The notes: generated by a model not told the origin, from the sequence alone. A stretch of DNA of 33,008 bases from Candidatus Bipolaricaulota bacterium (GCA_026982655.1 JALSGO010000012.1:1-33008); one strand, 5' to 3'. Shown: positions 8,812 to 17,217, counted from the stretch's first letter. Numbers and translations: made by a program.

Positions 8812-9309
8812 ATGTCCGTCAAGAACGCGATCGAAGGCTTAGGGGCGCTACTTAAGGGGATGAGCATCACCTTTCGCTACCTCTTCGAGCCGCCCGTGAC
8901 GATCCAGTACCCGGATGAGAAACGCAAGCCCCCCGCGATGTTCCGCGGGCGTCACTACCTGCGCCTCTGGGAGGACGGCACGGAGCGCTGCATCGCCTGT
9001 CACCTCTGTGAGATCGTCTGCCCGGCCCAGGCGATCCACGTGGTCGACGCGCCCAACCCGAAGAAGAACCCCATCTCCAAATCCCACCGCTACGCGGCGG
9101 ACTTCCAGATCAACATGCTCCGCTGCATCTTCGTAGGGGATTGCGAAGAGGTCTGCCCCGTCGACTGCATCGTCTTAAGCGACGAGTACGAGATCTCGGG
9201 CTACACCCGCGAGGAGCTCATCTACACCAAGGACATGCTCGTGGAGAAGCACCCCGGGGCCTCGGGCCGCGATCCCATGGTCAAGCGCGGCGACGGGCGG
9301 ATGGAGTGA
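8812..9309 (+). CDS. nuoI: NADH-quinone oxidoreductase subunit I, with an altered second 4Fe-4S motif
   Basis: The 8Fe ferredoxin-like subunit carrying clusters N6a and N6b in the electron wire of complex I; 165 residues. The first motif CIACHLCEIVCP is intact (Cys60, 63, 66, 70). The second reads CIFVGDCEEVCPVDC: Cys105, Cys111 and Cys115 are present, but the usual second cysteine is Val108. An extra cysteine, Cys119, follows. The affected cluster should be the one ligated by 105/108/111 plus Cys70. It follows nuoD by 63 bp; nuoH, which usually lies between D and I, is missing. The 3' end overlaps the tail of the convergent Uma2 gene by 29 bp. Confidence 0.92.
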   Translation: MSVKNAIEGLGALLKGMSITFRYLFEPPVTIQYPDEKRKPPAMFRGRHYLRLWEDGTERCIACHLCEIVCPAQAIHVVDAPNPKKNPISKSHRYAADFQINMLRCIFVGDCEEVCPVDCIVLSDEYEISGYTREELIYTKDMLVEKHPGASGRDPMVKRGDGRME

Positions 9310-9885
9310 TCCTCTTTGCTTGCTCCCAAAGCTCCGCGAGCCGGAGCGCAAGTCCCGGCAGGAGCCTCGAGCGGAGGGTCTCGTCCCGCGGCGGGTAGGT
9401 CGCTGTGTGGCGGAACTCGTGGGACTCGGGGCCAGCTCGTACTGCTCTAGGGCCTCGCGATCGGGGTCGATGAGCCAGTATTCCTTCACGCCGTGGCGGG
9501 CGTAGATCTGAGGTTTGAGCGTTCGATCTTGCTCCTCGGTGAACTCGGAGAGCACCTCCACGATCAAGTCCGGCGCCCCCTGGACGTTTCGCTCCGTGAG
9601 GAGGGGAAGCCGCTCGTTCGACAGGAAGAGCACATCGGGTTGGACGACGTTCGTGCGCGAGAGCACCACGTCCGTCGGGGCGACGAAGACCCGGCCTCGC
9701 TTCTTCCGCCGGCCAAACTCCCGAAGCAGCGCAAAAACGTTTCCCACGACCGTCTGGTGCTTCGTCTTGGGTGCGGGCGACACGTAGACCTCCCCCTCCA
9801 AGATCTCATAGCGCCTGCCGTCGTTGGGGAAGTGCACGTAGTCTTCATACGTTAAGACGATCTTTTGCACCGGGGCCTTGGCCAT
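9281..9885 (-). pseudogene. Uma2-family endonuclease-like protein, frameshifted near its C-terminus
   Basis: Uma2 (DUF820) proteins have a PD-(D/E)XK nuclease-like fold and are common in cyanobacteria and thermophiles; their role is unclear. From ATG 9885 the frame reads MAKAPVQKIVLTYEDYVHFP, then YEILEGEVYVSPAP, VVQPDVLFLS, APDLIVEVLS and EYWLIDPDREALEQYEL, all typical. Near 9430 the reading frame breaks: the continuation SRLLPGLALRLAELW, the expected Uma2 C-terminus, is in another frame. One extra base in the GGCCCC run at about 9431-9436 (as read on the minus strand) would rejoin them and give 201 residues ending at the TGA at 9281-9283. It may be a true pseudogene or a homopolymer sequencing error. 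Left unrepaired, the frame runs on through the nuoI antisense strand. Confidence 0.82.
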
Positions 9886-9902
9886 ATCCGCTCACCGCCC
9901 GC

Positions 9903-9931
9903 AGTGTACCGGAACGCGTCGGGAGGGACAA
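9903..9931 (-). promoter_or_regulatory. sigma70-type promoter of the Uma2 gene
   Basis: On the minus strand TTGTCC (9926-9931), 17-bp spacer, TACACT (9903-9908). The ATG follows 17 nt later and has GGTGAG upstream. Confidence 0.45.
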
Positions 9932-9960
9932 ACGGCCTCCTCTTTGAACCGCGAAGATCT

Positions 9961-9981
9961 CCACGGGATGGCCACCCGTGG
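9961..9981 (-). terminator. Hairpin downstream of the pyr operon
   Basis: CCACGGG (9961-9967) and CCCGTGG (9975-9981) form a 7-bp perfect stem with a 7-nt loop, about 40 bp past the archease stop. There is no T-tract, so terminator function is only suggested by position. Confidence 0.3.
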
Positions 9982-10019
9982 GGAGGGCAAGAACCCCACA
10001 GCCGGGGCGCGTCGCAAGG

Positions 10020-10448
10020 TTAGATGTCCACCACGCACTCGACCCGCCAGCCCTCCGGCGTCTCCTCACACCGCAACCCGGAGTAGGTGGCGGCCTTGAC
10101 GTCGACCTTGCTGCCGTGCTTCTCGACGTCGTAGGGCTCGCCCCAGGCTCGGGCTTGGAGGGCGTAGCCCCCGTTGCCGTCGTCTCTCGAAATGCTCACC
10201 TCGAACTTCGAGAAGACGAGCCCTTGGGAGTCCTTCTGCACGAGGAGGGCGTTCAGCCACTCGAAGAAGAGCCGATCGAGCCCCTCCGCTTCGAGGGCGA
10301 TCTCCACGACCTCCCGGGGCTCCACGTCTTGGACGTTTACCATGAGGTCGAAGAGGGCTTTGGCCCCCTCGGCGAACGCTTCCTCGATGGTGGCCCCCCA
10401 AGCGACCAGCCACGCCTCCCCCGTGTGATCGCGATATTCGTAGGGCAT
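10020..10448 (-). CDS. Archease (RtcB RNA ligase activator)
   Basis: A 142-residue protein of the archease family, which helps the RNA ligase RtcB guanylylate and turn over during tRNA splicing or RNA repair. It starts MPYEYRDHTGEAWLVAWG, continues EEAFAEGAKALFDLMVNV and DRLFFEWLNALL, and ends ECVVDI with the family's C-terminal acidic residue. The metal-site stretch usually read HTADI is HTGEA here, so Glu stands where Asp is normal. Start ATG 10448 lies 2 bp after the thpR stop; a frame continuing upstream is antisense shadow. Last gene of the pyrB-pyrI-thpR-archease run. No rtcB gene is in the window. Confidence 0.88.
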   Translation of the reverse strand: MPYEYRDHTGEAWLVAWGATIEEAFAEGAKALFDLMVNVQDVEPREVVEIALEAEGLDRLFFEWLNALLVQKDSQGLVFSKFEVSISRDDGNGGYALQARAWGEPYDVEKHGSKVDVKAATYSGLRCEETPEGWRVECVVDI

Positions 10449-10450
10449 CT

Positions 10451-11089
10451 TTACGCCTCCCCGGAATCCTGCGGTGGCCCTTCGGGAGAGATGCCCGCGG
10501 CGTGAAAGGGCAGCCGAAACAGGGGCGTGTAGATCGCCCCCTGCGGGGTGAGGTCGCTCCTCATCAGCGTAAGGGCCGTCACGCGGGCCTCGAGGTGAAA
10601 GTCGGGGTAGCTTTGGAGCGCGCGGGCCAGCTCCCGCACGCCCGGGCTCGGGGGCCGTTCCTTGACCCGCCCCAGGGTGATGTGCGCCACAAACCCACGG
10701 CCCTCCGGGGCAAACCCCAAGGGCTCGAGCGCCTCCTCCAAGCGGGCGGCCAGCTCGGCCAGCTCCCGAGGCTCTCGGGAAGATCCGACCCACACCACCC
10801 GCGGGCGCTCCCGGACGGGAAAGGCCCCTAGGCGATCGAGGGTCCACCGCACGGCCCCGTCTACAGGGCTCCCCTCGAGGGCCTTCCGGGCCGCCGCCTC
10901 CAGCTCGGGAAGCCGCCCCTCCTCGACGTCGCCCAGGAACTTGAGGGTGATGTGGAGGTTCTCCGCCCGCACCCAGCTCGCCTTTACGGGAACCCTCTTA
11001 AGGGTTTGGGTAATCCGGTCGAGCTTCGCTCGGAGTTCCTCCTCGAGTTCGACGCAGAAGAAGGCGCGGACCGTCCCGCTTCTCATCAT
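10451..11089 (-). CDS. thpR: RNA 2',3'-cyclic phosphodiesterase (LigT/2'-5' RNA ligase family)
   Basis: A 2H phosphoesterase of 212 residues that opens 2',3'-cyclic phosphate ends of RNA; members were first named for 2'-5' ligase activity. The two catalytic HxT motifs are visible: HITLKF (His46, Thr48) and HITLGR (His136, Thr138). The fold's starting strand VRAFFCVEL and GDV after the first motif are typical. The ATG overlaps the pyrI stop by one base (TGATG); an adjacent ATG at 11086 is an alternative start. Pairing with archease downstream points to a shared interest in RNA ends carrying cyclic phosphate. Confidence 0.9.
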   Translation of the reverse strand: MMRSGTVRAFFCVELEEELRAKLDRITQTLKRVPVKASWVRAENLHITLKFLGDVEEGRLPELEAAARKALEGSPVDGAVRWTLDRLGAFPVRERPRVVWVGSSREPRELAELAARLEEALEPLGFAPEGRGFVAHITLGRVKERPPSPGVRELARALQSYPDFHLEARVTALTLMRSDLTPQGAIYTPLFRLPFHAAGISPEGPPQDSGEA

Positions 11090-11592
11090 CAGAGGATCAG
11101 CTCCACCTGTTCGCCCCGGACGAGCCCCTCGCAGTAGTGGCAGCGCAGCTCCAGGGGCTTCTCCCGCTCGCAGAGGAAGAGCGTGGGGACCCCCTCTTGG
11201 GGGTCGTTCGTGATGCAGTAGCGGTTGGGGCACTTGAGCACGCCGTGAAGCTCCCGGGGGAGGGAGATGCGATCCTTCTTGATGATTTGGTACTCCTCCA
11301 CGATGTTGATCGTCGCCTCCGGGGCGATGATCGCGATCCGTTGGAGGGTCTCCTCGTCGATGACGCGGTTTTCGATCTTGACGATGTCCTTGCGGCCCAG
11401 GGAGCGGCTGCGCACGTTCATCGCCATCACGACGATGTCCGAGACCCCCCGGTCGATCCCGAGCACCCGCAGCACCGCCGGGGCCATCCCCGCCGGGATG
11501 TGGTCGATCACCGTCCCCCGCCGGATCTTCGAGACCTTAAGCTCCCCGGCCCCCTTCTTCGCGTTCGCGTTCGCGCCCCCGCTCTCGCTCAT
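11089..11592 (-). CDS. pyrI: Aspartate carbamoyltransferase regulatory chain
   Basis: The regulatory subunit that binds CTP/ATP and holds PyrB trimers together in the allosteric dodecamer. The 167 residues include the nucleotide domain (KIRRGTVIDHIPAG, KDIVKIENR) and the zinc domain with Cys121, Cys126 (CPNRYC), Cys151 and Cys154 (CHYC), all four ligands present. It has a 15-20 residue Ala/Gly/Asn/Lys-rich N-terminal extension compared with the E. coli protein. It starts 6 bp after pyrB. PyrI is common in archaea and enterobacteria but patchy elsewhere, so its presence implies feedback-regulated aspartate carbamoyltransferase here. Confidence 0.95.
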   Translation of the reverse strand: MSESGGANANAKKGAGELKVSKIRRGTVIDHIPAGMAPAVLRVLGIDRGVSDIVVMAMNVRSRSLGRKDIVKIENRVIDEETLQRIAIIAPEATINIVEEYQIIKKDRISLPRELHGVLKCPNRYCITNDPQEGVPTLFLCEREKPLELRCHYCEGLVRGEQVELIL

Positions 11593-11598
11593 CCCATC

Positions 11599-12699
<1,101 letters not shown>

Positions 12700-12744
12700 T
12701 CAGCAAACTAACGCGACGGCATCTGAACGGGGGAATTCTCTAGC

Positions 12745-13041
12745 ATGCAAGACGGCTCTCAGCTCATCTCTACGCTGTTGTTGCTGTTCTTCTTTGGGGT
12801 GTTTTTTTACTTCTTCCTGATCCGTCCCGAGCGGCGGCGACGGCAGCAGCACAAAGAGCTCATCGACTCCCTCAAGCGCGGGGATAAGGTCGTCACCATC
12901 GGGGGGATTGTGGGCACGATCAAGAAGGTCGACAAAGAACACGTCTGGCTGGAGGTGGAGGACGGGGTGACCCTCAAGCTCGTCAAGGAGAGCGTGGCGG
13001 AGAAGGAACGGAAGAGCCCGGTTCGGGAGGGCACTCCATGA
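12745..13041 (+). CDS. yajC: Preprotein translocase subunit YajC
   Basis: A small accessory subunit of the Sec holotranslocon that associates with SecD and SecF. The 98 residues comprise a single membrane anchor (about 7-26, rich in Leu and Phe), a basic RPERRRRQQHKE stop-transfer stretch, and a soluble domain with LKRGDKVVTIGGIVGTI, the YajC signature. The stop overlaps the secD start (ATGA), the usual yajC-secD-secF order. Confidence 0.95.
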   Translation: MQDGSQLISTLLLLFFFGVFFYFFLIRPERRRRQQHKELIDSLKRGDKVVTIGGIVGTIKKVDKEHVWLEVEDGVTLKLVKESVAEKERKSPVREGTP

Positions 13042-14447
13042 GGATGAGGCTGGGGTCGGGAAGCCAAGGGCTACGGGCTGCGCTCATCGCGATCGCCTTC
13101 CTCGGCTCGGTGGCGGTCATCGCCGTCGAGAACCCCATCCTGGGGCTCGACCTACGGGGGGGCGTGATGCTCCTCCTGGAAGCCCATCCCGAGGACTGGG
13201 AGAAGCTGCCGATCGCGGACCGCAGGCGGGCCATCGAGGAGGCCGTGCGCATCATTCGGCTCCGGGTGGACCAATCCGGTCTGACGGAGACGATCGTGAC
13301 CCAAGCCGGGGAGAACCGCATCTGGGTGGAGATCCCCTGCCCGGCTCCTCCGAAGCCCTGCACCCGCCCCGAGGAGGTGCGCGACCTCATCGAGCGCCGC
13401 GGGTTCCTCGAGTTCCGCAAGGTCCTGCGCGTCGAGCCCTACGTGGAAGGCGAACCTCCCCGCACCAACCCCTTTGAGGAGGCGGTCTACTACCCCGACT
13501 CCCCCGAGGGCCCGGTCTACCTCATCGTGGAAGCCACCCCCTTGCTCACCGGCGACAAGATCCTCAACGCCCGCGCGGAGGCGGGGACGTTCCAGAGCGG
13601 ATCCCCCTTTGTCGTGGTGCTGACGTTCACGGAGGAGGGAGCCCGCCAGTTCGCCGAGCTCCTGCGCACCGGCAAGCTCAAGGGGGGCGAGGTCCCCGGG
13701 GACGGCCGAGGGGACCAGATGGCCATCATCCTCGACGGGAGGGTCCAAAGCGCTCCAACCATCGACAAGACGCTCGTGGACGCCGCTCGCCTCCAGGGGT
13801 GGCGGGCCATCCGCGACACGACCCAGATCACGGGGTTGGCCACCAACGAGGAGGCCACCCGGTTGGCCATCGTCCTCCGCTCGGGGAACCTCCCCGTGCG
13901 CCTGCGCACCATCTTGGAGGAGAGCATCGGCCCCTCGCTGGGGCAGGACTCCATCCGCAAGGGGATCTTCGCCTCGGCGCTGGCCGGCGCGTTGGTGCTC
14001 CTCTTTATGGTCTTCTACTACCGCCTGGCCGGCCTGATCGCCGACCTCACCCTGGCCTTGAACCTCCTGATGCTCATCGCCGCGATGATGCTCCTGGACG
14101 CCACCTGGACCCTCCCCGGGATCGCGGGCTTGATCCTGACGATCGGCATGGGGGTCGACTCCAACGTCTTGATCTTCGAGCGCGTCCGGGAGGAGCTGCG
14201 GTCGGGCAAGACGGTCCGCGCGGCGATCGACTTCGGCTACGAGCGGGCGCTGCTTACCATCGTGGACGCGCACGTCACCACGCTCATTACCGCGCTCATC
14301 CTCTTCACGTTCGGGACCGGGCCGATCAAGGGGTTCGCCACCACCTTGAGCATCGGTATCTTCATCAACCTGTTCACGGCCCTGGTCGGCACCCGCCTGG
14401 CGTTCGACTTCCTCAAGGAGCGTCAGCCAAGGAGGCTTAGCATATGA
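13038..14447 (+). CDS. secD: Protein translocase subunit SecD
   Basis: With SecF forms the proton-driven complex that pulls exported proteins from the outer side of the membrane. The 469 residues give one N-terminal membrane segment (about 15-32), a large extracytoplasmic P1 region starting NPILGLDLRGGVMLLLEA, and five C-terminal segments with QDSIRKGIFASALAGALVL, GIAGLILTIGMGVDSNVLIF and ERVREELRSGK. The length is shorter than E. coli SecD (615) but normal for many thermophiles. Overlaps yajC and secF by 4 bp at each end. Confidence 0.96.
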   Translation: MRMRLGSGSQGLRAALIAIAFLGSVAVIAVENPILGLDLRGGVMLLLEAHPEDWEKLPIADRRRAIEEAVRIIRLRVDQSGLTETIVTQAGENRIWVEIPCPAPPKPCTRPEEVRDLIERRGFLEFRKVLRVEPYVEGEPPRTNPFEEAVYYPDSPEGPVYLIVEATPLLTGDKILNARAEAGTFQSGSPFVVVLTFTEEGARQFAELLRTGKLKGGEVPGDGRGDQMAIILDGRVQSAPTIDKTLVDAARLQGWRAIRDTTQITGLATNEEATRLAIVLRSGNLPVRLRTILEESIGPSLGQDSIRKGIFASALAGALVLLFMVFYYRLAGLIADLTLALNLLMLIAAMMLLDATWTLPGIAGLILTIGMGVDSNVLIFERVREELRSGKTVRAAIDFGYERALLTIVDAHVTTLITALILFTFGTGPIKGFATTLSIGIFINLFTALVGTRLAFDFLKERQPRRLSI

Positions 14448-15523
14448 AGACCCAACGCATGTCGGAGGCCTCCGGCGCCGATCGCCGCCCTCCCAAGATG
14501 ATCCGTCTCCTCGGGGAGACACACATCGACTTCATGGGCAAGCGGAGGATCGCCTTCCTCCTCTCCACGGGGTTGGTGCTGCTGGGGCTCATCGCCGCCT
14601 TCCAGATCTTCGTGACGGGGCAGGCCAATTTGGGGATCGAGTTTACCGGAGGGACGTCCGTGACCCTGGAGTTCAAGCAGGACGTGTCCCTGGAGGAGGC
14701 CCGCCGCCTCCTGCGGGAGAGCGGCTTTAGCAACCCGCAGATCACGGACGCCAAGGGGGGAGAGGGGTTCAAGCTGATCGTGCGCGTCAAGGCCGACGAG
14801 GCGCCGGGCCGCGAAGCCGTGGAGGTGGCCGATCGCATCAAGGAGATCTTCGAGGGGGCTTTTCCCGACAACCCCGTGCTCGACACGAGCAGCACCTCCA
14901 TCGGCCCGGCCATCGGGGCCGAGCTGCGCCAAAAGGCGGTCTACGCCATCGTCTACGCCATCATCGGGATCATTGCCTACATCGCCGTCCGCTTCGACTT
15001 CAAGTTCGGGGTGGCGGCCACGGTGGCGATGTTCCACGACGTCTTGGCCGTCATCGGGATCATGTGGCTGAAGGACTTCTTCGTGCCCACGGAGTTCACC
15101 CTCCTCATCATGACCGCGGTCCTGACGCTGGCTGGATACTCCCTCACGGACACCGTGGTCGTCTTCGACCGCATCCGCGAGAACCTCAAGAAGCGCCTCA
15201 AGCTCCCCTTAGATCAGCTCATCAATCACTCGATCAACCAGGTCCTGAGTCGGACGATCGTGACGTCCCTGACCACGTTCCTGGTCGTCTTCTCGATCTT
15301 CCTGTTCGGGGGTGAGGTGCTGCGAGACTTCGCGTTCGCCCTCATGATCGGCGTGATCGTGGGGACCTACTCCTCGATCTTCGTGGCCAGCCCCTTGCTC
15401 ATCGTCTGGCGGGGCGGGCGGGGCAAGCTCCTCGGTCAAGCTCCCGCCTCTTCCTCCCCTGCGCAGTCGACGTCGCCTGCGACGTCCGCCTCGGCCGCGG
15501 GAAGGCACGCTACCGGGGCGTAG
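14444..15523 (+). CDS. secF: Protein translocase subunit SecF
   Basis: Partner of SecD, 359 residues and six membrane segments. Family marks are GIEFTGGTSVTLEF (about 65-78), SSTSIGPAIGAELRQKAVYA, LAGYSLTDTVVVFDRIREN and the terminal FALMIGVIVGTYSSIFVASP. It has an unusual Ala/Ser/Pro-rich C-terminal tail of about 30 residues. An earlier cluster of basic residues and a second in-frame ATG (14459) make the exact start slightly uncertain; ATG 14444 fits the overlap. The stop codon lies inside a hairpin shared with holA. Confidence 0.95.
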   Translation: MKTQRMSEASGADRRPPKMIRLLGETHIDFMGKRRIAFLLSTGLVLLGLIAAFQIFVTGQANLGIEFTGGTSVTLEFKQDVSLEEARRLLRESGFSNPQITDAKGGEGFKLIVRVKADEAPGREAVEVADRIKEIFEGAFPDNPVLDTSSTSIGPAIGAELRQKAVYAIVYAIIGIIAYIAVRFDFKFGVAATVAMFHDVLAVIGIMWLKDFFVPTEFTLLIMTAVLTLAGYSLTDTVVVFDRIRENLKKRLKLPLDQLINHSINQVLSRTIVTSLTTFLVVFSIFLFGGEVLRDFAFALMIGVIVGTYSSIFVASPLLIVWRGGRGKLLGQAPASSSPAQSTSPATSASAAGRHATGA

Positions 15524-15529
15524 CGTGCC
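15504..15529. terminator. Bidirectional hairpin enclosing both stop codons of secF and holA
   Basis: GGCACGCTAC (15504-15513), loop CGGGGC, GTAGCGTGCC (15520-15529): a perfect 10-bp inverted repeat. The holA stop (CTA on plus, 15510-15512) is in the left arm and the secF stop (TAG, 15521-15523) in the right arm. No T-tract on either side, so it may act as an RNA 3'-end stabiliser or a Rho-type or collision site rather than a classical terminator. Confidence 0.6.
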
Positions 15530-16514
15530 GCCGGCGCACCGGAACCGCGTAGATCCAGCGGAGGGCAACGGTCCACAGGGCATCCTCGGGGCGGTATTCT
15601 CCCCGCTTCATCCGCACGTCCGCCTCCTGGAGGGCCTGGAGCAGGTCGATGAGCGCCTGCGTCGGATCCGGATCGGACAGGCGTCGGAGCAGGCTGAGGC
15701 GTCGGCGGACCAACCAGGGAAGATCGCCCGTCCGACGGGCGATCTCCTCGCGGGAGAGGCCCTCTGCAGCGAGCGAGTGCGTCGCCAGCAGGTGCCGGAC
15801 CTGTGCGGCGAACAAGTAGAAGACCCGAGCGGGCTCCTCTCCTCCCTCCAAGACGGCGGCGAGCTTCGATAAACCGGAGGCATCGCGGCTCAAGAGGGCC
15901 TCCAAGGCCGCAAAGACGTTGGCCCCCCGGTCGGCGTACACCACCCCGCGGACGTCTTCCGGGGTGAGCCGGTTGCCCGGCACCGCGTGGGCGTAGAGGG
16001 CCAGCTTCGTGACCTCTTGAGCCCACCGGCTCACGTCCTCTCCCTCTACGCTCTCCAGCAGGTATCGCATTCCCGCCGGGGGCAGCTTCAGTCCTCGTTC
16101 TTGGAGTAGGCGCCGGACGACCGCCGGGAGCTCCCGACGGGTGGGGGAAGGGTATTCCTGTACTCGTCCGCGCTCGGAGAGGAAGCGGTAGAGGGCGCTG
16201 CGCTTGTCCAGCCTCTCGCCCTCCAGCACGACATACCGTCCCGGCGGGAGGGGGGACCGAAGGTGCTTGAGCAAGAGGGAGGCCTCGGAGGCCGAGAGCT
16301 TGTCTACCCGATGGACGCGGAGGAGCCGTCCCTCCGCAAAGAGGGAGTGCGCACGAAGGGCTTGGACGAACTCGCGCAGCGAGAACTCCTCCCCGTCGAA
16401 GCGAAGCTCCGTAAGTCCCGTAGGGTTCTGCTCCCTCAACTCTTGGCGCAGCCGGCTGAGGGCTTCTCTCCGCAGCCAAGCGTCGCCGAGCAAGAGGTAC
16501 AGCGCCTTGTCCAT
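15510..16514 (-). CDS. holA: DNA polymerase III delta subunit
   Basis: The clamp-loader subunit that opens the beta sliding clamp at the replication fork. The 334-residue product starts MDKALYLLLGDAWLRREAL and has the HolA N-terminal Rossmann-like features (LLRVHRVDKLSASEASLLLKHL, YVVLEGERLDKRSALYRFL), then a helical AAA+ lid with EDVSRWAQEVTKLALYA, and FYLFAAQVRHLLATHSLAAE in the C-terminal collar. No Walker motif, as usual for delta. ATG 16514 is used; no Shine-Dalgarno sequence precedes it and a TACAAT lies 10 nt upstream. Convergent with secF. Confidence 0.9.
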   Translation of the reverse strand: MDKALYLLLGDAWLRREALSRLRQELREQNPTGLTELRFDGEEFSLREFVQALRAHSLFAEGRLLRVHRVDKLSASEASLLLKHLRSPLPPGRYVVLEGERLDKRSALYRFLSERGRVQEYPSPTRRELPAVVRRLLQERGLKLPPAGMRYLLESVEGEDVSRWAQEVTKLALYAHAVPGNRLTPEDVRGVVYADRGANVFAALEALLSRDASGLSKLAAVLEGGEEPARVFYLFAAQVRHLLATHSLAAEGLSREEIARRTGDLPWLVRRRLSLLRRLSDPDPTQALIDLLQALQEADVRMKRGEYRPEDALWTVALRWIYAVPVRRRHATPR

Positions 16515-16524
16515 ACCAGGGAGG

Positions 16525-16553
16525 ATTGTACCCCGGACCGGCCCCCTTGGCAG
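16525..16553 (-). promoter_or_regulatory. Possible promoter of holA giving a leaderless mRNA
   Basis: On the minus strand CTGCCA (16548-16553), 17-bp spacer, TACAAT (16525-16530). The -35 is weak (4 of 6). Transcription would start about 4 nt before the ATG. Confidence 0.4.
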
Positions 16554-16605
16554 CTTCTCCCGGACTCGGGTAAGGTATGGAGGCTTGCTCGCGCTTCCCC
16601 GCTCC

Positions 16606-16637
16606 GTCGGTCCGGGCACCCCCGAACCGGGACCGAC
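16606..16637. repeat. Strong inverted repeat in the holA upstream gap
   Basis: GTCGGTCC (16606-16613) pairs with GGACCGAC (16630-16637); two further pairs form past a single bulged G, leaving an 11-nt loop. It has no T-tract and lies in the 263-bp gap between holA and the zinc-ribbon gene. Function unknown. Confidence 0.5.
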
Positions 16638-16703
16638 CGACATCCAGGGCTGCGTCGCGGGGAGCAACGAAACGAGGAGAGGAGACGGGGAGAAAACGAG
16701 ACA

Positions 16704-16766
16704 GGGGCCGGGTCCCCTCGACGCTTCCTTCTCCCTCTCACCACCGAACTCCTACGACCCGGCCCC
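16704..16766 (-). terminator. Long-loop inverted repeat after the zinc-ribbon gene
   Basis: GGGGCCGGGTC (16704-16714) and GACCCGGCCCC (16756-16766) are perfect 11-bp complements separated by 41 nt. Read on the minus strand the structure begins 12 nt past the stop of the gene at 16778-17140 and is followed by TGTCTCGTTTT, which suits a terminator. The large purine-rich loop is unusual for one. Confidence 0.45.
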
Positions 16767-16777
16767 GCATCGTATCG

Positions 16778-17140
16778 TTAGGGCTCCCGCGCCGTCTGCT
16801 GCCCCCCGCTGCCGAAGAGGGCGTTCAAGAAGTAGACCAAGCCCATCCCGATCGCCGTACCCAGGACTACCCCCTCGAAGAAGCGTTCCTTGGAGCCGAA
16901 CCGCTGCTGGGTGTACCCACAGTGAGGACAGCGGAGATACTCGTTCTCCTTCTTCTCCGTCTTGAAGCGTTCCAACTCCGACTTGCAGATCGGACAACGG
17001 CGCGGCTCTAACACTTCCGGGGGGATCTTCTCGATCCCCTTCTTGATCAAAGCTAGCTCGACCTCCTTGGCGTTCTCGTACACCCAGAGCGGAACCTTGA
17101 TCGTCTTGTACGCCTCTACGTCTTTGAGGGTCGTCCTCAT
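16778..17140 (-). CDS. Zinc-ribbon membrane protein of unknown function
   Basis: I do not recognise this 120-residue protein. Residues about 10-45 (YKTIKVPLWVYENAKEVELAL) look like a strand followed by helices, as in ribbon-helix-helix proteins. A zinc ribbon follows with CPIC (about 49-52) and CPHC (71-74) and YTQQRFGSKER after it. A single hydrophobic segment (VVLGTAIGMGLVYFLNALFG, about 91-110) lies near the C-terminus, so the ribbon probably faces the cytosol. It has a near-consensus promoter and diverges from another strand-helix-helix protein 177 bp away. Its third codon positions are less GC-biased than those of neighbouring genes. Confidence 0.7.
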   Translation of the reverse strand: MRTTLKDVEAYKTIKVPLWVYENAKEVELALIKKGIEKIPPEVLEPRRCPICKSELERFKTEKKENEYLRCPHCGYTQQRFGSKERFFEGVVLGTAIGMGLVYFLNALFGSGGQQTAREP

Positions 17141-17188
17141 GGTGACTTGGTGGAATATTCTCTATTTCTGTATTTCGATCTAAGTAGG

Positions 17189-17217
17189 ATTATACTCGCA
17201 TTCTACTCGTCCGTCAA
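17189..17217 (-). promoter_or_regulatory. Near-consensus promoter of the zinc-ribbon gene
   Basis: On the minus strand TTGACG (17212-17217), 17-bp spacer, TATAAT (17189-17194), the closest match to consensus in the window. The leader to the ATG at 17140 is about 42 nt and AT-rich. Confidence 0.75.

Noticed and set aside
9493-9855. Plus-strand open frame of about 120 codons
   Set aside because: It is the antisense of the Uma2 gene, whose minus-strand product matches a known family.
13152-14522. Very long minus-strand open frame across secD
   Set aside because: Its composition (Asp, Gly, His, Gln, Arg rich, no hydrophobic core) is that of a shadow of a GC-rich gene, and secD is certain.
16515-16777. 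Signal recognition particle RNA or 6S RNA in the gap
   Set aside because: No SRP core motif and no 6S-like long bulged stem were found.
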